From Paraflavitalea devenefica (GTDB lineage: Bacteria; Bacteroidota; Bacteroidia; Chitinophagales; Chitinophagaceae): a DNA stretch of 64,000 bases. This document shows, piece after piece, positions 17,188 to 24,212 of this stretch. The notes below the pieces were generated by a model, which was not told the origin of the DNA, searched no databases, and saw nothing but the letters and a program-made list of their open reading frames with translations. The position numbers were made by a program, and so were the translations under genes. The DNA is taken from contig NZ_JAARML010000002.1 of the NCBI RefSeq assembly GCF_011759375.1, forward strand, positions 248,001 to 312,000, written 5' to 3'. Each line of letters opens with the position of its first letter. Positions within the stretch are counted from its first letter, which is position 1.

Positions 17188-18090
17188 TTACGCAGATTTC
17201 ACCGCCCTTACCATGCGGTCTTTCCCCTGCAGGTCTTTTTTCAACACCACATCGGTAAATCCGCTCCCGGAAAAAAGGGCGGTGGTAGCGGGGCCCAGGT
17301 CTTCGTGTATCTCCACATAGATCTTCCCGCCGGGCCGCAAATGCCGGCCGGCAAAATGGGCGATCGTCCGGTAAAACAACAGGGGATCATCATCTTCCAC
17401 AAACAGTGCGAGGTGCGGTTCATGCTGCAACACATTTTCCCGCATCGTGGCTTTATCTTTTGCAGGTATATAGGGAGGATTGCTCACAATAACATCTACT
17501 TCCGGCAGGGAAGGCCAGTTAGCAGGCTGCAGCATATCCACGTGAATAAATTGTACAACAGTGCCAAGGGCTTGTGCGTTTTTCTGCGCCACCTGCAACG
17601 CACCGGCACTTACATCACAGGCATACACGGCAGCAGCAGGCAACTGGTGCTTTAGCGCAATGGGAATACATCCGCTGCCGGTACCAATATCCAGGATACG
17701 AAAATCCGGTTTCCAATTTTCGGCTTCCGGCTTCAGACCTCCGACTTCCGACTTCCGGCTTCTGACTTCTTCCACCACCCACTCCACCAACTCCTCAGTC
17801 TCCGGCCGCGGTATCAGCACCTGCTCGTCCACATATAAATGCAGTCCATAAAACCAGGCTTCGTTCAGCACATACTGAACGGGCTTGTGCGTGAGCAGCG
17901 AGGCAGTATAGCTGGTGAGCTGGGAAACTTGTGTAGCAGAAAGGAGTGTTGCTTTGTGAATGATCCGGTCAATCTTCTTCAGCCCGGTCAGGTGTTCCAT
18001 CACCCAATCGGCAATATTAGCCGCTTCGCGGTCTTCGTAAACAGGGGTCAGTTGCACAGCCAAATACTGCCTGGCATCATGAATCGTCAT
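17188..18090 (-). CDS. prmC: Release factor glutamine N5-methyltransferase
   Basis: It methylates the Gln of the GGQ motif in release factors RF1/RF2. The N-terminal helical domain (1-100) includes the family signature VLIPRPETEELVEWV. SAM motif I (ILDIGTGSGCIPIAL) starts at 132, and the substrate-binding NPPY is at 204-207 (IVSNPPYIPAKDK). Odd feature: residues 109-130, joining the two domains, are encoded by a family E repeat (RSRKSEVGGLKPEAENWK) that is non-coding elsewhere; the frame is kept. Its 3' end exists twice (see the fragment at 16976-17115). Length 300 aa, slightly longer than usual. Confidence 0.95.
   Translation of the reverse strand: MTIHDARQYLAVQLTPVYEDREAANIADWVMEHLTGLKKIDRIIHKATLLSATQVSQLTSYTASLLTHKPVQYVLNEAWFYGLHLYVDEQVLIPRPETEELVEWVVEEVRSRKSEVGGLKPEAENWKPDFRILDIGTGSGCIPIALKHQLPAAAVYACDVSAGALQVAQKNAQALGTVVQFIHVDMLQPANWPSLPEVDVIVSNPPYIPAKDKATMRENVLQHEPHLALFVEDDDPLLFYRTIAHFAGRHLRPGGKIYVEIHEDLGPATTALFSGSGFTDVVLKKDLQGKDRMVRAVKSA
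17700..17766. repeat. Family E repeat inside prmC
   Basis: Units TTTTCGGCTTCCGGCTTCAG, ACCTCCGACTTCCGACTTCC and GGCTTCTGACTTCTTCC, read in frame on the minus strand within the interdomain linker of PrmC. Confidence 0.85.
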
Positions 18091-18104
18091 GCTGTAAAAT
18101 TACG

Positions 18105-18238
18105 GGTTTCGTGTTTCGTGTTCCGGGTTGCTGCCGCACAAGTAGCTACCCGTCCAAAGGTTACCGCTTTCGGTCCTTTGCATTTTAGCGGCAAGCTACG
18201 CCTAAACGACCCGAAACGCTACACCCGGAACCCGAAAC
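18105..18238. repeat. Family F inverted-arm element upstream of ribD
   Basis: Left arm of GGGTTTCGTGTTTCG and GTTCCGGGTT units; right arm of ACACCCGGAACCCGAAACC. About 90 bp of non-repetitive DNA lies between. Similar words occur at 5126-5160 and 35651-35690. Confidence 0.65.
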
Positions 18239-18243
18239 CATCG

Positions 18244-18251
18244 TATCTTTG
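18244..18251 (+). promoter_or_regulatory. -7 element (TATCTTTG) for ribD
   Basis: Perfect TAnnTTTG match 27 bases before the TTG start of ribD. No good -33 TTG at the usual spacing. Confidence 0.6.
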
Positions 18252-18278
18252 CGGCTTCTTGATTAAGATCATTCACCT

Positions 18279-19322
18279 TTGACAGTACACGAAACATACC
18301 TGCATCGCTGCCTGGAGCTGGCCCGGCAGGCCGCCGGCTACACAGCGCCCAATCCCATGGTGGGGGCGGTGCTGGTATATGATGGACAGATCATCGGCGA
18401 AGGCTTCCACCGCCAATATGGTGGGCCGCATGCCGAAGTCAACTGTATTGATTCCGTGAAAGACACCGATCGCCACCTGATCGCATCATCTACGATGTAC
18501 GTATCACTGGAGCCTTGTGCCCATTTTGGAAAGACGCCCCCTTGCGCCGATCTCATCATCCGGCATAAAATACCGCAGGTCGTTATCGGTTGCCGCGATC
18601 CCTTTGCGCAGGTAGATGGAAAAGGGATCGAAAAATTGGAAGCCGCTGGTACTAAGGTCACTGTGGGCGTCCTGGAACAAGCTGCCACGGAGCTGAACAA
18701 ACGTTTTTTCACCTTTCACCGGCAGCACCGGCCTTACATCATACTCAAATGGGCGCAAACAGCCAATGGCTGCATCGGCAATCAAGATCATGCGCGTTTA
18801 CACATCAGTGGTGCAGGAACGAACCGCCTGGTGCACCGGTGGCGCAGTGAGGAGGCGGCCATCCTGGTGGGCACCAATACGGCCCTCTTTGATGATCCAC
18901 AGCTCAATACCCGGTTATGGAGCGGGCCGGATCCGGTGCGGTTGGTAGTGGACATGGATCTGCGACTGCCTTCCTCGCTCAAACTGTTCGATAAAACAGT
19001 GCGTACCATCGTATTCAATACCCGGCAGCACGAAGAACAGGGTAACCTGCTCTACTACCAGGTCACCAAAGACGTCAGCCTCGTGCACCAGATCGCCAAT
19101 GCCTTGTACCAGCAGAAAATATTGAGCGTACTCGTTGAAGGCGGCGCGCGCTTACTGCAATCATTCATTGATGAAGGCTATTGGGATGAAGCCCGCATCA
19201 TTACCAATGAGGAATTATTTGTGGAAGGCGGTATCGCCGCACCGGTATTGGGCGCGGCAAGGGTAGTGGAGCAACAGCAATTAGGAACAGACACCATAAG
19301 AACAGTGAAGCCCGAAGTCTGA
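18279..19322 (+). CDS. ribD: Bifunctional riboflavin biosynthesis deaminase/reductase RibD
   Basis: Second and third steps of riboflavin synthesis after GTP cyclohydrolase II. The N-terminal deaminase (about 1-145) has the zinc-site motifs HAEVNCID and EPCAHFGKTPPCADL. The C-terminal reductase (about 150-345) has PYIILKWAQTANGCIG and VLVEGGARLLQSFIDEG. The start must be TTG at 18279: no in-frame ATG precedes APNPMVGAVL, and conserved residues (YLHRCLELARQA) lie upstream of that Met. The stop codon and last codons (KPEV) merge into a family E repeat. 347 aa. Confidence 0.95.
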   Translation: MTVHETYLHRCLELARQAAGYTAPNPMVGAVLVYDGQIIGEGFHRQYGGPHAEVNCIDSVKDTDRHLIASSTMYVSLEPCAHFGKTPPCADLIIRHKIPQVVIGCRDPFAQVDGKGIEKLEAAGTKVTVGVLEQAATELNKRFFTFHRQHRPYIILKWAQTANGCIGNQDHARLHISGAGTNRLVHRWRSEEAAILVGTNTALFDDPQLNTRLWSGPDPVRLVVDMDLRLPSSLKLFDKTVRTIVFNTRQHEEQGNLLYYQVTKDVSLVHQIANALYQQKILSVLVEGGARLLQSFIDEGYWDEARIITNEELFVEGGIAAPVLGAARVVEQQQLGTDTIRTVKPEV

Positions 19323-19420
19323 AGTCAGAAATCTGAAATCGGTAATCGGAAGTTCGGATATAGTGCAGGAAGCTTGCCGCAGCAAGAACTTCAGACCTCC
19401 GACCTCCGACTTCAAACTTC
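19314..19420. repeat. Family E composite element with conserved core, copy 1
   Basis: Left arm of GAAGTCTGAAGTCAGAAATC type, a core GCAGGAAGCTTGCCGCAGCA (from 19364), and right arm of CTTCAGACCTCCGACCTCC type in inverted orientation. The same architecture recurs at 20047-20147, on the other side of yigZ. Confidence 0.85.
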
Positions 19421-19434
19421 AAAAACAACCAACA

Positions 19435-20049
19435 ATGATTAGTATGCAGGATCAGGACTTCTATTACACCGTGGAAAAATCCGGCACCGCAGAATTCAAA
19501 GACAGGGGCAGTAAATTCATCGCCTTTGCCTTTCCGATCAATACCGTGGAAGAATTTAAGCAGCGACTGGAAGAAGTGAAGAAAGAACACCCGAAAGCCA
19601 CCCACCATTGCTTTGCTTACCGCATTGGCACCGATAAAAACACCTTCCGCGTCAGCGACGACGGCGAGCCTTCCGGCACAGCCGGCAAGCCCATCCTCGG
19701 ACAAATAGACAGCAAAGAGCTCACCAACATATTGATTGTTGTAGTTCGTTACTTCGGCGGTACCCTGCTGGGCGTACCCGGCCTCATCAATGCGTACAAA
19801 AGCGCTGCTGCTATGGTATTGCAGTTAATGCCGGCCACCCAACGTTTCATCGAAGTGCCTTATGCCATTCACTTCGACTATTCCCAAATGAATGACATCA
19901 TGATGATCGTAAAGCAACTAAACTGCACCGTCCTCGAACAGGACCTCGGCCTCTTCTGCCACCTGAAGATCGGCATCTCCAAAGCCCGCCTGCAGGAAGC
20001 ACTATACAGGCTGAATGATATAAGAAACATAGAAGTAAAGAAAGCCTGA
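19435..20049 (+). CDS. yigZ: YigZ/IMPACT family protein (UPF0029)
   Basis: 204 residues. The N-terminal IMPACT domain has the family signature FKDRGSKFIAFAFPI, HHCFAYRIG, DDGEPSGTAGKPILGQI and VVVRYFGGTLLGVPGLI. The C-terminal ferredoxin-like UPF0029 domain follows (about 140-204). Eukaryotic IMPACT regulates GCN2; the bacterial role is unclear, with a possible ribosome or tRNA link. ATG 19435 is chosen; the upstream open frame is repeat. Family E composite elements border it on both sides, and its TGA stop lies within the second. Confidence 0.9.
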   Translation: MISMQDQDFYYTVEKSGTAEFKDRGSKFIAFAFPINTVEEFKQRLEEVKKEHPKATHHCFAYRIGTDKNTFRVSDDGEPSGTAGKPILGQIDSKELTNILIVVVRYFGGTLLGVPGLINAYKSAAAMVLQLMPATQRFIEVPYAIHFDYSQMNDIMMIVKQLNCTVLEQDLGLFCHLKIGISKARLQEALYRLNDIRNIEVKKA

Positions 20050-20147
20050 AATCTGAAGTCAGAGATCAGAAGTCAGTATACAGCGCAGGAAGCCCGCCAC
20101 AGCAAGCTCTTCAGACCTCAGACTTCAGACCTCAGACCTCCTGCCTC
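20047..20147. repeat. Family E composite element with conserved core, copy 2
   Basis: Arms TGAAATCTGAAGTCAGAGAT and CTTCAGACCTCAGACTTCAG around a core GCAGGAAGCCCGCCACAGCA that differs from copy 1 at three positions. Lies between convergent yigZ and hbd. Confidence 0.85.
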
Positions 20148-20151
20148 ACAA

Positions 20152-21045
20152 TCATTTGAAGCGATCACTAACTATTAAGTCTTTATTCCCTGCCGTATAC
20201 TTATAAAACCCTTCCCCGCTCTTCGCGCCCAAATACCCCGCAGTCACCATATTCGTCAGCAGCGGACAAGGCGCATACTTCGGGTTACCGAAACCTTCAT
20301 ACAACACATTCAGGATAGAATAACAAACATCCAGCCCGATAAAATCGGCCAGTTGCAGCGGTCCCATGGGGTGGGCCATGCCCAGCTTCATCACGGTGTC
20401 GATTGCTTCCACACCGGCCACGCCTTCATACAAGCTGTAAATCGCTTCATTGATCATGGGCATCAGGATGCGGTTGGCAATAAAGCCGGGATAATCATTC
20501 ACCACGCAGGGCACCTTACCCAGTTGTTGACTGAGCGATACAATCTTTTCCGTTACCTCTTTGTCCGTAGCATAACCATTAATAATCTCTACCAGCTTCA
20601 TCACCGGTACGGGGTTCATGAAGTGCATGCCAATCACCTGGGCAGGTCGTTTGGTAGCGGCAGCGATCTTCGTGATCGAAATAGAAGAAGTATTCGTGGC
20701 CAGGATGGCGCCGGCGGGCGCTGTCTCATCCAATTGGCGGAATATCTTTAGTTTGAGGTCAACATTTTCGGTGGCGGCTTCTATCACCAGTTGCGCGGGC
20801 TGAACACCTGCGGCCAGGTCGGTAACGGTAATAATATTGGCCAGGGTAGCCGCTTTCTGCGCTTCCGTGATCGTGGCCTTGGCTACCTGCCGGTCCAGGT
20901 TCTTGCTGATCGTCTGCAGCGCCTTCTCCAGTTGGGCCGCGTTAACATCTATAAGCTTTACATTAAATCCACTTTGCGCAAACACGTGGGCGATGCCATT
21001 GCCCATAGTGCCCGCACCGATAACTGCAATGTGTTGAAGTGACAT
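20152..21045 (-). CDS. hbd: 3-hydroxybutyryl-CoA (3-hydroxyacyl-CoA) dehydrogenase
   Basis: 297 residues, NAD(P)-dependent oxidation of 3-hydroxyacyl-CoA in fatty acid or butyrate metabolism. An N-terminal Rossmann motif (IAVIGAGTMGNGIAHVFAQS), NTSSISIT, and the catalytic His/Glu region (IGMHFMNPVPVMKLVEII) are present. The C-terminal dimerisation domain contains GFIANRILMPMINEAIY and LGMAHPMGPLQLADFIGLD. Length is that of the single-domain PaaH/Hbd group. The gene is solitary, with no thiolase or crotonase in the window. Confidence 0.94.
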   Translation of the reverse strand: MSLQHIAVIGAGTMGNGIAHVFAQSGFNVKLIDVNAAQLEKALQTISKNLDRQVAKATITEAQKAATLANIITVTDLAAGVQPAQLVIEAATENVDLKLKIFRQLDETAPAGAILATNTSSISITKIAAATKRPAQVIGMHFMNPVPVMKLVEIINGYATDKEVTEKIVSLSQQLGKVPCVVNDYPGFIANRILMPMINEAIYSLYEGVAGVEAIDTVMKLGMAHPMGPLQLADFIGLDVCYSILNVLYEGFGNPKYAPCPLLTNMVTAGYLGAKSGEGFYKYTAGNKDLIVSDRFK

Positions 21046-21068
21046 GACAAACGTTTGGTTTTAATTAC

Positions 21069-21094
21069 GCAGCGTCCCTTCTGGAAGGCGCTGC
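21069..21094. repeat. Degenerate family A palindrome
   Basis: GCAGCGTCCCTTC-TG-GAAGGCGCTGC, related to the outer arms of family A, upstream of hbd. Confidence 0.6.
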
Positions 21095-21246
21095 CTAGAA
21101 TACAACAAGCCGGGCAAATGTAGCAGATTAGCCGTAAATTATACATACCCGCCCCCGCATGACCAAAATCAGTCCCCCAGCCAACCGCCGTCACCTTCCA
21201 GGCAACCTCTTTGTCCCACCTTTACCGGGTAATAAAACACAAGATT

Positions 21247-21603
21247 ATGTCCACTATAGTTCATCCTTCCGTACCGCAAACCTATTCGCCCGTACAGCAA
21301 AATACTTCTGTCCTCAGCCGCTTCTTTGCCTGGGCAAAAGGCCAGGAAGAGCGCCGTTTCATGTGGCTGGCCCTGGCCATCGGCGGCCATGGTTGTGTAC
21401 TAACCCCTTTAACTATATTATTGATTGTAGCCCTAACCGGTATGAACCTGGCCTTGTTCATGACAGCCCTCTTTGCCATGGCGATAGCGCTCATCGTCAA
21501 CCTGGCGGCCATGCCTACAAAAATCACCATTCCGGTATTATTTGTCAGTGTGCTGGTAGACTTGGGGGTGATTGCCACAGCGGCAGGAATGGCCCTAAAC
21601 TAG
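21247..21603 (+). CDS. Small membrane protein of unknown function
   Basis: 118 residues. After a polar N-terminus and the segment WAKGQEERRFMWLALA, three hydrophobic stretches cover the rest (about 40-65, 67-86 and 92-118). No recognised family. ATG 21247 is chosen over 21211 (also possible) because the upstream residues do not continue the pattern. A strong terminator follows 30 bases downstream. Confidence 0.65.
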   Translation: MSTIVHPSVPQTYSPVQQNTSVLSRFFAWAKGQEERRFMWLALAIGGHGCVLTPLTILLIVALTGMNLALFMTALFAMAIALIVNLAAMPTKITIPVLFVSVLVDLGVIATAAGMALN

Positions 21604-21633
21604 TCCGTTCTTTTTTCATAATAACAGGTGCTG

Positions 21634-21670
21634 GCCCTTACCGGATGATTGTGCCGGTGAGGGCTTTTTT
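21634..21670 (+). terminator. Rho-independent terminator
   Basis: GCCCTTACCGG / CCGGTGAGGGC eleven-base-pair stem (one wobble) followed by six T residues. Confidence 0.9.
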
Positions 21671-21730
21671 ACTGCCCTGGTTCGTGTCCCACGAACCAGC
21701 ATGGCGCACAAACCATTCGGCCTTATTGCG

Positions 21731-21738
21731 TATCTTTG
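21731..21738 (+). promoter_or_regulatory. -7 element (TATCTTTG) abutting ytxJ
   Basis: Perfect TAnnTTTG only four bases before ATG 21743, so the transcript is probably leaderless. This also rules out the earlier ATG at 21701 as the start. Confidence 0.65.
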
Positions 21739-21742
21739 CCCC

Positions 21743-22078
21743 ATGCATCAATGGAATACCCTAACTGAAAAAGAAGCTTTCTATACCCTTGTAGAAGACT
21801 CAGCCGAAAAACCGCAGATCATATTCAAAGACAGCACCACCTGCGGCATCAGCGCCCACGCAAAGTATAAGCTGCAGAGCGGATTTGAACAAATTGCCGG
21901 AAAAGCCGCCTTCCATTACCTGGACTTACAGGCGTTCCGCCCCATCTCCAACCTCATTGCACAGGAACTGAAAGTCACCCACCAGTCGCCGCAGATCATT
22001 GTACTGAAAGATAAAAAGGTAGTCTATACTACTTCGCACCATGCTATTGATCCCGGCGCTATAGCGCGGCATTTGTAA
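21743..22078 (+). CDS. ytxJ: YtxJ-type bacillithiol system redox protein (monothiol)
   Basis: 111 residues, thioredoxin-like fold. The YtxJ active-site region is IIFKDSTTCGISAHAKYKL, with one Cys (TCGIS, the monothiol arrangement of this family), followed by SPQIIVLKDKKVVYTTSHHAI. It is implicated in removing bacillithiol from proteins, as monothiol glutaredoxins do for glutathione. The start is fixed by the promoter directly upstream. Together with ypdA it indicates bacillithiol use. Confidence 0.88.
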   Translation: MHQWNTLTEKEAFYTLVEDSAEKPQIIFKDSTTCGISAHAKYKLQSGFEQIAGKAAFHYLDLQAFRPISNLIAQELKVTHQSPQIIVLKDKKVVYTTSHHAIDPGAIARHL

Positions 22079-22079
22079 T

Positions 22080-22131
22080 CAGTCGCCAGCCTCTGGCTGG
22101 TGACGCCTATTGGTGAGCCTCCGGCTCACAG
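22080..22131. repeat. Family B double-hairpin repeat, copy 2
   Basis: GTCGCCAGCC-TCT-GGCTGGTGAC then TGAGCC-TCC-GGCTCA. The second hairpin has a different stem from the other copies but the same geometry. Starts two bases after the ytxJ stop. Confidence 0.8.
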
Positions 22132-22182
22132 CAGCAGCACCATCAGCAGCAAGGATGAATAGGTATTCTAACAGGATGATCA

Positions 22183-22190
22183 TACATTTG
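22183..22190 (+). promoter_or_regulatory. -7 element (TACATTTG) before truncated phosphoesterase
   Basis: Perfect TAnnTTTG fourteen bases before ATG 22205. Confidence 0.55.
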
Positions 22191-22204
22191 ATTCCATACA
22201 TCGT

Positions 22205-22717
22205 ATGACCATCCAATACTGCTCCGACCTCCACCTGGAACTACCCGACAATACAAAATGGCTAAAAGCAAATCCCATTGTTCCTGCTGCAGACATCCTC
22301 ATATTAGTAGGTGATATCATTCCTTTTGTAACAATGGAGCAACGTGCGGATTTCTTCTCCTCCCTGTCCGATCACTTTCAGGCTACCTATTGGTTGCCCG
22401 GCAACCATGAATATTACGGCGGTGACGTCATGCAGCGCAGTGGCAGCTTACGCGAAAACATCCGTAGCAATGTCTACCTACTTAATAACCATGTAGAGCA
22501 ATTGGTGGGCTGCACCCTCATTTTCTCCCCCTTATGGTCTCATATTAGCCCGGCGGCGGAGTGGGATATTGCCCGCGCAGTAACCGATTATAGGTCCATT
22601 ACCCAGGGTGGTGAGCGGTTCCTCCCCCTGCATAGCAATCGTCTTCATCGGGATTATTGGGCGTTTGTACAATCAGCCATTGTGGATGCTGTCAATTCCC
22701 GGTTTGGTTTCGGTTGA
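22205..22717 (+). pseudogene. Metallophosphoesterase, 3'-truncated
   Basis: 170 residues matching the N-terminal part of a small calcineurin-like phosphoesterase family: SDLHLE, ILVGDIIPF, YWLPGNHEYYGGD. The chain stops after VDAVNSRFGFG, where complete members (around 250 aa) would continue with a His-His ligand segment and a terminal GHxH; both are missing. The stop lies four bases from the 3' end of the oppositely oriented rhuM gene, so the tail was probably lost when the rhuM segment arrived. It cannot form a full two-metal site. The promoter appears intact. Confidence 0.8.
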
Positions 22718-22721
22718 GTAA

Positions 22722-23723
22722 TTATTGTGGTTTTCGTTTCGATGCAACTTTTTTATTCAGTTCTTCCAGGTCTTGCAAATCGTCTTGCGCAGCTTCGTAT
22801 GCTTTTCGCTTTTTGTCAAAAATTGCATAAACCTCCTGTACTTTGTCTTCCATTTGTGCATTGCTGATGCTTCCCGGATTACGCAATACCTGCCGTTCAT
22901 TGAACTCAAGTATTCTATCTACATTTTCCTTCCAGAAGCCAATGGTCAGGTTATTGCGGTTCTTCGCTCTCAGTTCGGCAGTTTCCAAAAATATCACGAC
23001 AAGGCGATTTAAAGTATCGATTTCATCTTCAGTAAGGTAGTTCTTGGCAATGAATATGTCCTGTTTGCGCACAATGCTGCCTTTCCAGGAAGTAAGTGCC
23101 ATATTCGGTTTGTCTGCATCAGCCCTGGTGACAATAATTTCAGCGGCTGTTTTCCCGGTAACGGCATACAGCAGCTTGTTTTGAGTTTCGGCAAAGAACA
23201 TCTGGGTGGCTTTGTCAGTAGGGTCATAGTCGCTGCTCAGGGCAAACAAGTCTCTCACTTTTTGATAGAACCGTTTTTCAGAAGCCCGGATATCCCGTAT
23301 CCGTTCCAGCAATTCATCAAAATAGTCCGGGCGGCCATCCGGATTTTTCAGACGTTCATCATCCATCACAAACCCCTTGATCATGTATTCCCGCAGGTTT
23401 TGATTGGCCCAAATACGGAATTGGGTCCCCCGTTTGCTCCTTACCCGGAAGCCAATGGCCAGTATCATGGCCAGCGAGTAAAAAGTAACTGTATATTGCT
23501 TGCCATCAGCGGCAGTACTTAAATATTCCTTAATAACTGAATTTTCTCGTAACTCATTTTCTTTCAGTATATTAGATATGTGTGTGCTGATGTTCGGCAC
23601 AGAGGTGTCAAAAAGTTCTGCTAACTGGTTTTGATTCATCCATACATTGCCATCTCTGGCATAAAGCGCTACCGATGCTTTCCCGTCCGAAGTGTTATAA
23701 ATAATGATTTCCTGCTTCTCCAT
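22722..23723 (-). CDS. rhuM: RhuM family protein
   Basis: 333 residues of the RhuM family (COG3943), named after a gene in Salmonella pathogenicity island 3 and common in mobile islands; its molecular function is unproven. Seen: a beta-rich opening (IIIYNTSDGKASVALYARDG), a DNA-binding-like helical segment (WMNQNQLAELFDTSVPNISTHI), the conserved FYSLAMILAIGFRVRSKRGT and FRIWANQNLREYMIKGFVMD, then a Fic/DOC-like middle and a charged helical tail. ATG 23723 is chosen over TTG 23741. Composition is more AT-rich than its surroundings. It appears inserted into the end of a phosphoesterase gene. Confidence 0.9.
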   Translation of the reverse strand: MEKQEIIIYNTSDGKASVALYARDGNVWMNQNQLAELFDTSVPNISTHISNILKENELRENSVIKEYLSTAADGKQYTVTFYSLAMILAIGFRVRSKRGTQFRIWANQNLREYMIKGFVMDDERLKNPDGRPDYFDELLERIRDIRASEKRFYQKVRDLFALSSDYDPTDKATQMFFAETQNKLLYAVTGKTAAEIIVTRADADKPNMALTSWKGSIVRKQDIFIAKNYLTEDEIDTLNRLVVIFLETAELRAKNRNNLTIGFWKENVDRILEFNERQVLRNPGSISNAQMEDKVQEVYAIFDKKRKAYEAAQDDLQDLEELNKKVASKRKPQ

Positions 23724-24079
23724 AATGCAATCTGTTTTCAACTGGTCTTTTCTGATATATCGGGTAAAATTACTAATTAAATTAGTTTTTAGCTGATTGC
23801 TGACTTATTATTTGCCTACAGGAAATACCAGGACATTCATAAAATCGTGGAAGTGTTTAAACGATACAGTGAGTCAAATAAGACATACAAAAAAGGACAT
23901 TTGTGCACGTTTAGACCAAAAACGGACATCCACATTGGGTAATGTTGATCCTATACATTACGTTTGTCGGGTTACGCTATGATGACAGGAAGACAGAAAA
24001 GCAAAGAGAAAGGACTGCAGACATACAGGATTTGTCAGGATTGGCAAGCCGGGAAGGGAGAAGCAGGGTAGGACAAAGC
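23724..24079. other. Non-coding stretch upstream of rhuM
   Basis: AT-rich start near 23770, then a purine-rich stretch (about 23990-24065; GACAGGAAGACAGAAAAGCA). No convincing gene; short open frames here show no protein-like features. A comparable purine-rich stretch precedes the sister array at 25606. Confidence 0.5.
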
Positions 24080-24206
24080 CGTACCAAAGGTACGCCAAAG
24101 CTATACCAAAGCCCACCCAAAGGTATAGTAAGAGTATTCAAATAGCGTACTAGGGTAAAAGGAGCGGTTTTCACCAAAAACAGCAGGGCAGCTGGCGCCC
24201 CTGCAT
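24080..24206. repeat. 11-bp-periodic array plus conserved 40-bp block, left copy
   Basis: Units of 11 bp (GTACGCCAAAG, CTATACCAAAG, CCCACCCAAAG) at 24091-24123, a spacer, then AGCGGTTTTCACCAAAAACA followed by GCAGGGCAGCTGGCGCCC. The same order occurs at 25606-25765 in the same orientation. This copy ends just past the 3' end of the serine hydrolase gene. Confidence 0.85.
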
Positions 24207-24212
24207 CATCCA

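Noticed and set aside
19363..19434. Repeat-derived N-terminal extension of YigZ (GTG start)
   Set aside because: The sequence is the family E element core and arm; the ATG at 19435 begins the conserved protein.
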